From contig OZ024856.1 of assembly GCA_964017155.1 (NCBI GenBank), forward strand, positions 38,065,322-38,129,321: 64,000 nt of DNA, in the 5' to 3' direction. The translations under genes were made by a program, and so were the position numbers. Source of the DNA: Oasisia sp. SBJ-2009. Lineage: Eukaryota; Annelida; Polychaeta; Sabellida; Siboglinidae. Below the pieces are notes generated by a model, which worked only from the letters and a program-made list of their open reading frames with translations, was not told where the DNA came from and did not search any database. This document shows positions 1 to 11,544 of the stretch, piece after piece (position 1 is the first letter of the stretch; every line of letters starts with the position of its first letter).

Positions 1-213
1 CGCGAACAGTCCGATAGATGGGTTGAGCACTTCTGTGAAGTCCTGAACCACCCTCAGCCAGATGAACCCGCCGACCCCCCACCAGCGATAGATGACCTCA
101 ACATCGACACCAGTCTGCCAACAGAAGCGGTAGCCAAAAACGCCACCAACGAATATAATCCTGTGGAGGAACATTGTTGTTGTAGTCTTATATCCCACTG
201 GGGACGAAGAGGA
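1..213 (+). mobile_element. Non-LTR retrotransposon RT fragment (5' edge of window)
   Basis: Frame 1 reads RWVEHFCEVLNHP, then LPTEAV, the stretch just before the reverse transcriptase core in LINEs. Similarity stops near 135 and the frame stops at 213. Confidence 0.6.
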
Positions 214-489
214 TAAGTAAGTAAGGTGGTGACACCGTGACGTTGGACTTGTGTCGTCCACAGGAGTGACGGGACGCTCATCGATGTAGTGAACAGGAGT
301 TGACAGTTCAATGGGAACATGAGGTGAATCTGTGAATCCCACATCGTGGTCTTGTTCGATGGTATCGTCACACTCACTTGTAGACTCTGTGTCGAACGAT
401 CTACGTGGAGAGGCAGTAGTGTTTGGAGAGATACGGGGAACGGTGTAGCACTCGGATCGTTTAACATGACAAGAAGTGTCGCGTATCTA

Positions 490-2300
490 TGTTCAGACAC
501 ACGTACGGATGCTACACCACACACCGTCTACAGATACCATCAAATAGTTATTACGTGCTCTTGACTTGTTGCGATATCCATAAATGGATACTAGGTCGCC
601 AACAACGATGTGGGTCTTCGAAAGGATATGCATCCGACGAGCCTTCGAACGTTCGCTGTGTGGCTCGTTGTCAACACGTTGTTTGTGTTGTTCTAATATC
701 ATCGATCGATCTGCTAGCGGTATCTGCTGATTGCTGAACTGATCCCGATGCATCAGTAGCTCTCTTGTTGACAAACCTCGGCTGTGAATATGAGCATTCA
801 GTTGGGCAGTTGCAACAGTGAGAGTTAGCGTAGTCACTGCACCACCCAAAGGGTCTTTACGTAGCAATTCAACTTCCAGCTCGCGAATTTCCTTTTCAGC
901 TACAGGGTTCTTATTTTTATTCTTCACGCGACCGATCTCAAAGGTTATTCTATAATGTCGGAGGAGTTTGTCGTCGACCAGGGCTGTGAATCCAGGCGCG
1001 AGATCTGTGCGTTCGACAGCGAGTGGGCCATCGAGTGGTACCAGCTCTACACACAGGCGTATCACTGCACTCCGGATGGTGTGGCAGTGTTCGTCTTCAA
1101 CTAGACACGTGGTTGTTTACATAATTGCACACTCCTTGGCGACAAGTATTAGCTGTCGTACTCGCTTAACGATGTCTGCTGCGAATGTCATTCCAACTGC
1201 AACGGGATGATCGCATGTCAACTGTTCAACGACAAGGTGTGGGGCATTCCGTAGAGACGCACACTTGTGGCATTTCGAGCTCACGTCCTCAATGTCCTTG
1301 TCTATGTCAAGTGCACAGAGGAAGCGACGCACGACAAGTTTGGGTTGATGTGACGTAGGATGATCAAGCTGTATATGCAATGCCGTCAACAAGTCATGCA
1401 GGACTTGGCGGGGTAGATGATGCATTCGCAGGTGGTAGATAGTGGCGAATCTCGCTTGACTACCAACAGACCATCCCTGGAAACAGTTGCGATGTTGATG
1501 TAGCGCTTTACGTCCCTGATGTCGGTTAGTTTCTTGGACGGTCTAGTCCCCTGTACCAAGTGAGCGTGAGTACCTTTCACATGCTGGCATTTGCTTTGAA
1601 TTGATAACCATGCAGCTTTGCTTGTGAAAGGGATCGATGACTCCTCAACTGCACAATCTTTGGACTAGGCACTCTTCCAGTTGTCTCGTAAACGAACATA
1701 TCTAGCGGTGAGAACTAGCTGAAATCTTGTCCAGGCACCATGTCCACCCGAGTATCGTGGCAGTTCTAGGACAGATGACCGTCTTGGATGCTGACAAGTT
1801 TAAGGCACATTTATCAAGAGCCTGGAGAACTTTCTCGTAGTTATGAATAAGCTCAGAAGGTGTGACAAATTTGTAGAATAAATCGACTGCAATCTTTACA
1901 ACAACAAATTCTTCAGAATACCCAGGAAGCGACACATGAGTTCTTCAATGGCGGTTTCTGATCCTGGCATGCCCATATAAGATCTGGCATACACACGGAC
2001 TCCACGAAACTGCGTCGCGATTTTCGTGTATTTTCAGTATTTTTCAGGTTTTCAGTATTTCATGGATTGGCGGGACAAAGGAACTGGTAACAGGCGTTTG
2101 CCAGATCCGTGACAACAATGTACTTCTTCTCATCCTAACGGCGATGTTAGGATGAGAAGAATCTACATCGGGAAGGTTGTTGCTTGCTGTGTCTGCTCAC
2201 GTCAGCGAAGGCAGTGACTAATCTGACACCTCCAGCGCTTTTCTGAACTAGGAAGGAAGGATTCAAATATTCAACTGATCTTATACTGGTCTTTCGATTT
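490..2300 (-). mobile_element. Decayed Ty3/Gypsy-like pol relic
   Basis: Order on the minus strand: RT start with YIVVTDLA (about 2125), RT palm end with TATILGWTW (1935-1702), a short linker (1580-1386), the integrase HHCC zinc-binding region (1425-1117), and the integrase C-terminal part with GDLVSIYG and DGVWCSIR (1065-493). Frameshifts separate the parts, and the RNase H region between RT and integrase is almost wholly missing. No LTRs were recognised. Confidence 0.7.
2124..2161. repeat. 16-bp perfect inverted repeat
   Basis: TTCTTCTCATCCTAAC (2124-2139) and its complement (2146-2161) around a 6-nt loop, inside the RT relic where normal RT sequence is missing. Confidence 0.9.
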
Positions 2301-2823
2301 CAAGTGGGTTACATTTAGACGGGTGATAAATGTTATATTAGTTACATAAACTTGCTTGAAGAGAAACGTTTCTAACAATATTGGAACGGAGAATACGAAT
2401 TCACGGCCTATATATCGTTGACGTCACCAAAGAAAGCCGCACACGTAGAAACGCCAACTCGAGGCAACATATTCAAGATCGAAAGCACATACCCCAGCAG
2501 CATCAGTCGTGAATCACTAGATCTCGGTGAGGAATTGATCAGATAAGCTGCATATGTTGTGATTTGAAGGTCTGGGTTTAAGCTCGATTAGCCGGTCATT
2601 CAAACAAATTAATGTCATTCGATACGATACCGATGAACGGCCAACGCAGCCGCAGCACAACTTGCCATAACACAGTTAAGTGAAAACAAATTTCTTTTGT
2701 TACACACCCAACAATGCAGCACAAGTTTAACTGTCAACGACCAGCTGGTACATATACACTGACGATCGAACAGTGTCGGACACATTTGTGATGCATATGC
2801 AACACCAACCAAGATAACACATA

Positions 2824-2825
2824 CA

Positions 2826-2869
<44 letters not shown>

Positions 2870-2870
2870 C
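2824..2870. repeat. (ACGC)n microsatellite
   Basis: About 12 uninterrupted copies of ACGC. Confidence 0.95.
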
Positions 2871-3104
2871 ATGCATAGTCACTGCCTAGGTTACGGCAGC
2901 CGGTATTGAAACCTAGTTTGATAAAATATTATTACACGGCAACATAAGTAGGTCTTCTTTGTTTGCCAAATCACTATAACTATAACTGTTAGTGATCCAG
3001 TGAATTTAATTGAAATAATTCTTTTGAAGATGGAATATGAGTGATGAATACTTCCGACAATCTGAACTGACGAAACCGCGAAATGTGACCTCCCTTTGTG
3101 CTCT

Positions 3105-3990
3105 TCTAGTCTGTGTAGGGACGGCTGGCGACACCCGTGTGTCTTGACCGTTAGGTGCTACTTCCCTTTGTGATGTCCTAGTCTGTGTGGGGACGGCCGG
3201 CGACACCCGTGTGTCTTGACCGTGAGGTGCTACTTCTCTTTGTGATGTCCTAGTCTGTGTGGGGACGGCCGGCGACACCCGTGTGTCTTGACCGTGAGGT
3301 GCTACTTCTCTTTGTGATGTCCTAGTCTGTGTGGGGACGGCCGGCGACACCCGTGTGTCTTGACCGTGAGGTGCTACTTCCCTTTGTGATGTCCTAGTCT
3401 GTGTGGGGACGGCCGGCGACACCCGTGTGTCTTGACCGTGAGGTGCTACTTCTCTTTGTGATGTCCTAGTCTGTGTGGGGACGGCCGACGACACCCGTGT
3501 GTCTTGACCGTGAGGTGCTACTTCCCTTTGTGATGTCCTAGTCTGTGTGGGGACGGCCGGCGACACCCGTGTGTCTTGACCGTGAGGTGCTACTTCTCTT
3601 TGTGATGTCCTAGTCTGTGTGGGGACGGCCGGCGACACCCGTGTGTCTTGACCGTGAGGTGCTACTTCCCTTTGTGATGTCCTAGTCTGTGTGGGGACGG
3701 CCGGCGACACCCGTGTGTCTTGACCGTGAGGTGCTACTTCTCTTTGTGATGTCCTAGTCTGTGTGGGGACGGCCGGCGACACCCGTGTGTCTTGACCGTG
3801 AGGTGCTACTTCTCTTTGTGATGTCCTAGTCTGTGTGGGGACGGCCGGCGACACCCGTGTGTCTTGACCGTGAGGTGCTACTTCTCTTTGTGATGTCCTA
3901 GTCTGTGTGGGGACGGCCGGCGACACCTGTGTGTCTTGACCGTGAGGTGCTACTTCCCTTTGTGATGTCTCTGTGGGGAAGGCCGCCCAT
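3105..3990. repeat. 72-bp minisatellite, about 12 copies
   Basis: Unit contains GGGGACGGCCGGCGACACCC and GTGTCTTGACCGTGAGGTGC. Copies differ at very few sites; a C/T site (TTCTC versus TTCCC) marks two unit types. On the minus strand the array is open and would encode a 24-residue repeat (SPAVPTQTRTSQREVAPHGQ and on). The ends decay, and the first in-frame upstream codon is a stop rather than ATG, so coding is doubtful. Confidence 0.95.
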
Positions 3991-4839
3991 GTATCTTGAC
4001 CATGAGTTACTTCCTAGCTAGTTGATATGCGAGCACCAGCGTCATATCGGGTGCTTGACTGTGAGGCAATGGCTCGCTGTTCGTCTGTCTTCGTGCTTGT
4101 GTTGGAAGAGTGGTGGGCCTGCGTCCATACTCAACTTTCTGGCAGTCCTTTTCTTCTAGCTAATGTGTCGTGTCTGCAGTCTGCCACTGCTTGACTGAGT
4201 TGCATATCCGCATTGCTTTTCGAGATTTGTATGCACGTGTTAAGCTACTAGTATCCTAATATACACGAAACTAACAATGATCTGACATTATTTCATATAA
4301 ATATCTAGAGATTTTTGTTTCTTAAGACAGCAGACATTGACTGCACTAGGGCAATGATAAAGTGGTGGTAATAAGTGATAAAAGAAGATTGAACTACTAT
4401 ACATGAATAATTGTTAAGGTTGTCTGTGCGGATGTCTTTGAATATTTTCAAGGTGCTAATCGAAACATATTCCAATTTATACAATTTCATTATGTGGAAT
4501 TTCAATCTGCATCCTACGCAAATGTTTACAGTATTGGTGGCATATAGGCGCAACGCTTGGACTATTTCGGGTGCGACAATTTTCGGGCTGCAACGCATTG
4601 TCAGCAGAATTGGGAGCACGCACCCGAAAAAGTTCATGAAAAATCGTTCATTGATTTCATGTGTTTCTTATATCTACTGAATTGGTTAAATCACGATAAC
4701 AAAATTATTTGTTATGCTTCAGGGATGATTCTTTCTAATATGTTGTTGCACACGTTGGAGTTAGTATTAATAATCTCATACTCTGTTGAGTTAGGTTCAC
4801 AAACAGTGGCGGGCTCAGCCACCAAGCCCCTCAGAAAGA

Positions 4840-4845
<6 letters not shown>

Positions 4846-4919
<74 letters not shown>

Positions 4920-4946
4920 CAGAGAAAGCCAGCCAGCCAGCCAGCC

Positions 4947-5015
<69 letters not shown>

Positions 5016-5066
5016 GAGACAGACAGACAGAGAGACAGACAGAGAGACAGACAGACAGACAGACAG
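4846..5066. repeat. Compound (AG)n-(CCAG)n-(ACAG)n microsatellite
   Basis: AG dinucleotides from 4846, CCAG from about 4929, then ACAG repeats to 5066. Confidence 0.95.
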
Positions 5067-5465
5067 GGCCTTGGGTCACCTATGTAAAGAGAATATGTTT
5101 GTTTCAACCATTTTCAGACATTACAATCAGAAATATCTGTTTTTATTTATGGTTTCTTGGTCACAGGAATTCCAAAAAGAAGTGTGTAAACTGGCCAGGG
5201 TAAGTAATTAACCAGTGAATGCGTATGAAAACAGGGATCGACCAGAATCACGAACCAACGCGTCGCACTGAAAAAAGTTGTATAACAGTTTTCCTTCAAT
5301 CCGTGCCTATTTCTTAATAGCATACGACTGAAGACAGATATATGTTAAATGTAAGTCTACCAGCTTCTGAATAGTTAATGTCGTACCCAAGTTCGCAATG
5401 TCTTCTTTTGTTTAATTTGTGAAGTGGCCATAACAAGGATTGCTCCTGCTATAAGCTGTCTGAAC

Positions 5466-5499
<34 letters not shown>

Positions 5500-6037
5500 G
5501 TGTGTGTGTCCACGCGCGCGTGTGCCTGTGAGGTCCTTTCGAGTTTCAACACCCTAACATGATAATGCTGTACAGGAGTTTATCATAAAACTGTATGTAT
5601 TGGTTCTAGGCTGAACAAAAATAAACATTACTTACTTAAATGACCTTAATGGATAGCAAAGGTTGGTACAAATGAGATACTGTTCACAGATTCAGAGATA
5701 TACCAAGCATATATAGTTTTTATTAATAGCACCGATCTGTCGTGTATATATGTAGGTCATCCAAGTGGTTGTCTGTGTAACACTAAAACGTCAATCGCCA
5801 TTTTGGCTCTGATTTGGCAAATCAAATCAGTGAGTTATATTTAGACCTACAACGGCACACCAATCTAGAAGCATGTCTACTCTATAGCTTTATAAAAACA
5901 CACCATGCAAACATAGTATGGATTGCTCTATTTAGCTCTAAAATAACATGTCATTATAAAAGCATAGCTTATTTAGCAAATCAATCAAAAAGTTATTTAT
6001 GTTATGGGAATCCCATCAATGCTTTTACACCAACAGC
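5067..6037. other. Flank between microsatellite and ubinuclein-like 3' end
   Basis: No gene seen. Holds a short (GT)n tract at 5468-5508 and the candidate minus-strand poly(A) signal at 5723-5718. Confidence 0.5.
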
Positions 6038-6146
6038 TCAACCTGACAGATTAATGTTTACGCTGACACGCTGCAAAGTGGGATTATCAGTAGGTGGTGT
6101 AGCTGCATCAGATGCTGCAGATGCTGTACTCGTATTCGTCTTCTTT
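6038..6146 (-). CDS. UBN1: Ubinuclein-like exon i (possible terminal exon)
   Basis: After a T-rich acceptor (TTTTTTTCAG) the frame encodes a Ser/Thr/Ala/Pro-rich tail (TNTSTASAASDAATPP) and meets TGA at 6040-6038. A donor-like GTAAAC within it could lead to further exons. A minus-strand AATAAA lies at 5723-5718. Confidence 0.5.
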
Positions 6147-7182
6147 CTGAAAAAAACACCAATTAAATAACAGTTAAACAGTTCTAATTCTAATCAAGTT
6201 GAAGGAATGGGGCGTACTGTAAAGCCGTAACAATGTTTACAAATAACAGAAGAAGATGGCGACGGCTAAGCATGTGTTTCTTTTAGAAATGTCCCGGACA
6301 AAACCCAGGACATTTATGCAAAATGTAGACCTACAGTGCCTAACAATTATGCTATCAACGAGACAATAAAAACATGGTTTGTTGAGATATGATGAGGGTG
6401 AAGAAGTCTCCGTATCTGGATACAAGGTTTCAAAACTGTCACTACTTTTGGTGTTAGCTCTAGGATGTGTCACACAAGGTACGTAGAATTGTTCGCATGA
6501 CTCGGATCAGATCTCAACGCAGGCGAGGTTGTATGTTTTGTATGCGCCTTTAGATTACACTGGTTTTACCATACCAATTTACTATCGTTCAGTGTTAACA
6601 CCAGCTTTTCATGCCTGTGTAATAATAAAAATGGTAACCAGGCGTCACCCATGTGAATCAGAGGGAATAACAGTATTCACTATGTTCATCCATTAGTGTT
6701 CTCTTTATGCTATTACATGTAACTTGCCTTCAATTAATGTGTATGGGTTGCATGTATTGTAAACAGTTGTTTTAATTAAATTTTACTTCAACACAAAAAT
6801 CATTCATAAAACATCTTAAATTATGCGGTTAAAAGCTTACAACATTTCTTATTAATCTGAAAGACTTCGCAAAATAGCCATTTGTTTAATCTTGGCCAAC
6901 AGTTTTTTGCTATAAATGTGTAAGTAATGTTCAACTCCATCGTGTTTAATTTAACTAATGACATCAGGCCAGAAAATGCAATGTACAACTGAACTTGGTT
7001 TTACTCACGGTGTGGTGCCCAATGTAGGAAAGGCCAATTGGTGAATTGTTGCTGTCTTTGTCCACAGTTTTCTAAAAACAAAACAATTAACTATTATAAA
7101 CCAAAATATTAGTTATGTAATTATATTTATCATACTGCCTTAAAGTTTAGCGAAAGTAACATAGTAACATTATTATTTGTAT

Positions 7183-7253
<71 letters not shown>

Positions 7254-9369
7254 CACACACGTCTTCATGAAATGGTCTACTCGAATAGTTTATGTTCATT
7301 TGTAACTTTACTGGCATCTATATAGTTTCCACTGATAATGCCAACATTTTACTTCTCTCACAACCATTAATGATCTGTAACCATGATTCACCAAAAACAT
7401 TTGATTAGTAATTATAAACTCACAACATAGCCCAATTTTGTGCTCTTGGCAGCATTTTGTACTGTAATCTTAACTGAGTAATGTTTATCAGATCTTATCG
7501 TAATAGCCTTCAACTATGAAATGCATTGGATAAGACAGTAATGCATACTTAGTTGTCATCCAACCGGCCCAGATATGCACAATCTTAAATTCAAAGAAGT
7601 CCTTCAGTTCTTTGCTCCTACTCTCTGGCTTTCTTCCCGACAGAAGCTTATCCTTGGTCCGAACCACATCGCAGAGCAGCCCACTGGTAGTACACAAACA
7701 ACACCACATCATAACATCATAAACACTCGCACTCTATTGTCCGTATAACTGCTTAATCATGTTTGTTTGTGACATTCACTGGTGTGCTGAAATGTCATGT
7801 GTTGGTGGGATCTGTGAGTGAGCAACAACGTGTAACAACTTATTTTAATTTATTCAACCTCTTGATGTCAGATAGAAAGCGAGTAACGGTTCTCCAGTTT
7901 GTTAATCAAATTCAGCAAAATTCCAGCTAAGACGAACACTGTGGATTATTAATACGTTAACACACCTAAGATGCCACTAAACGCTCACTTTCACAAATAT
8001 GTTACAAACTGCACTTGTTGCTATTAGATGTCCCACTTTTCATGAACGCAAGAATATATTATGTATTTTAGCAACACATTGTTATTAAATAACATGCTCA
8101 AATAACCCACCCTCGGATGGCTCGACTAGCCCCATATATCGATTTATAATACTTACAATATATTGTAATGAGTTTCTCATTAATTTTCAAAATCGATGAA
8201 AAATATACTTTGCACTAATATACAGTAAAACAATTTGTTATTTTATTTACACAACAACATAATAGTACTCAAACCAATAAATATTTCAGTAAGTTAAAAT
8301 AATGTACGTGTATCTCTTATTTTGTAATATAATTACAACTTTCACCAATATTTGTTAGTCGAGGTCTAATAACATGTTATATAATAGGGTGGGGAAAAAT
8401 GTTGTGGTTGAAGTTTTCCGGGAAACATTGGCTCAACTAACCCAGTTCATATCAAACACACCGTCTTCCCATAAAATACGTTGTAAAATCATTTGGTGTA
8501 AACATCATATAAAAGTACCATTCTTTTAACAAATTATCCTGTCCAAATAACGGGTATATTTACAACTCTTGCATTGAAAATGAATACCTGATTTGGTCGG
8601 TCCATTGAAACTGCTTCGTCACTTGAACAAAACGCCGTCCTGGAATTCTGCCTGCATTCCTTATCAAAATAAGCACACCATATCATGTTAAGGACTATCC
8701 TAATCCTATTCTAAAACTGTAGCTGATTTCATTGCCATTATCAATAATTTTATAAAATATGAAGTGAGTCAAAACTGTAAAGACAACGGAAGGGAAGGAA
8801 TAACATTGTGACACTGGTCTTTACACATAATAAATACGTCAACACTCGTAAATAAGATACCACTAAAAGCTCATAAAAACTCATTGCAACAAACTGCACA
8901 TATGATGCCTTGGTGCTATTCCATTTTTTGCAGTTTTCATTTGTTATTATTAAATAACATTTAAAAAGTGTATGATTGGTTGGGATATTCTGTGTCAACA
9001 CCTCTTTTTGGCATGGCTTGACACCCAGAGGGATGCAGACCCGGGATTCTGGTCATGTGATCGCAGTCACATGATTGGTGAACTAGCTGGCCCGGACCAA
9101 GTCCACCAGTCAAACATCCCAGTCTCGCATCCCATTCTCAGGCTGTCACAGCTGGCCCCAAAGAGATCTGGCCGGACTGTCCCATTTTTGCCATAATAAA
9201 TTCTATTATGTATTACACGAGTTGTTGCGTTGTTCTGTCATAAATAACATTTAAAAAGTGTATGATAATATATTATGATTGTTATACACATATATATATA
9301 TATATATGCATATATATATAGGTGTATAACAATCATAATATATATTATCATACACTTTTTAAATGTTAT

Positions 9370-9408
<39 letters not shown>

Positions 9409-11470
9409 CACACACATGTATACATTTGTTTATACACATCATCGTGTTTTTCTTCGTCTTTTCTTTCCTCACCTTTCTCTCATTACGTTCTCTATCAACA
9501 GTGTCCTTCTATCCTTTGCTGTTCTCCTCCCACTCTTTCCTGGTCCTTCTTAACACATTCCTCCCAACACATTCTCAGTCTTCCTCCCCGCCTTTCCCCT
9601 CCTCTTTCTGGGCATCTGATATCTTTGCCAATTTTTTATCTGCATTCTTTCGACATGGGCGGACCATTTGAACATATTCCTCACCAATGTCTTCTTAAAA
9701 CTTTCCTTCACTTGAACCTCCACTCTCAGTTCATCCATTCTTCTCTTATCCACTCTCTTCACTGCCATGATTCTTCTGATGCAATTGATTTCGCAAACCT
9801 GCACCTTTCTCTATTAGTACCATCGTCTCTAAGCCATACATGCATGCCAGGGTAAAACATGAGGTGGGCACCTTTCTTTAAGTTTATGAGATATCTGTCT
9901 ATCTCATATCACCCTTCAACTTTATACCTGCTGTAGGCTTCCTGCGACTTTCGGTGCCTGAATTGCCATTCCCACATATTGCTCTTTCCATGTATACAAA
10001 ACTGTTTCTTTGCTTAAGCTTTTCCACATCCATGTGTATTTCCAGCTGTTTCCTTCTCTACCACCCAAAATTACACCCGTCTTCTCCAATGTTCCTCTCA
10101 GTCCGTGTCTGCTGAATATATCTTCCCACTCTATCAACTGTTCTTGGAGATCTGCTTTCCAATCCACTACCATTGCCAGGCCGTCTGCGTACAATGACCT
10201 CCGGAACTTTCTTATCTTTCTACAAATCCTTCTGCTTATCACTTCCACCACAATGATAAATACCAATGTGCTCAGGGCGCTCCCCTGTCTCAGGCCAAGA
10301 TTTAGTTTGAACTCTCCTGACATGCCCGGTCCACATAAGATCCTGCTCTTATGTCCCTTCTACCTGACCTCCACGTCTGGTACCCTCATCCACCTCAGTG
10401 TCGCCATCGACATTTCTCTCGGTATATATGTCTCCACGCCTATGAAGCCAATTACCACATCTTACTGTCCTCCCAGTTTATTCTCCACTGCTCCTAAGGG
10501 CAAGCATCACATCCGTTGTTCATCTTCCCTTTTTAAACTCCTGCTGTTCTTCACAAATTTCCCTTTCCATTATTACTCATATTCTGTCATCCAGGATTCT
10601 TTCCAACAACTTCGGCTTAGCAAAGTAATCTCACTATATTTTCGTGGGTTATGTACGTCTCTCTTTCTTTTCCATACTGGGACAATCAGCCCTGTTCTCC
10701 ACTCCTCTGGGATCTACCTCTCTATCATGCAGATTTTCAGCAATCTTTTTGTCCACCATATTTCAACTCGTTCAGCCACCAGCAGCATCGCACTTCATCA
10801 GTGCCTGCTACCCTACCTTTCTGCAATGCTCTCTCTATATCATCACTCCAATCTCCTCCACCATTAGTTCCCCTTTAACTGCACTAGGTAGATCCAGTTA
10901 TCTCTATTCCCTTTGGTTCAGCTATGTCTTGAAGTATTCCTCCCATACCTGTAGCACCTCTTTCCTGTCTGTCACTAGCTTTCCGTTCTTGTCTTTGATC
11001 ACTGTTACAAAGTCCACATCCTTGCTATCCCCATTCCTCCTACGAGCCATGCCATAGATCATCTTCTTTCCACTATCCTCATCAAGTTTTCTATAATATA
11101 TAGCTCCTCTTCCATCTCTCTCTCTGTCTTTGCTTTATCCACAACTCTTCTAGCTGCCTTCCTTTTCTCTCTGTACAGGTGTTGTATTGCCATATGTATA
11201 TACATTTTTTTATTCACCGCTTGACAGAGTTTGCTAAATAACTGGATACATCAATTATGACACAGTTCGAAAAAGTATTCAAGTATGTTTGCAGAGATAC
11301 TTTATTTGCGTATGGGGGGGGGGGGGCGGATTGTTGATGATAAAATGAACTACCCATTAAAAATATACCATTATTGGCACATTTTTACTATTCCTTCTTG
11401 TAGCAGTATACCATAAAAATACAGATTTCAAAGACTAAGCTGGCAAACAACTTAATTTAAAAAGTACATA

Positions 11471-11544
<74 letters not shown>

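Noticed and set aside
3006..3926. 306-codon repeat protein as a confirmed gene
   Set aside because: No ATG or supported splice site starts the frame; kept only as a finding.
5166..5199. Small plus-strand exon between CACAG and GTAAGT
   Set aside because: Good splice signals but only 11 codons and no partner exon or homology.
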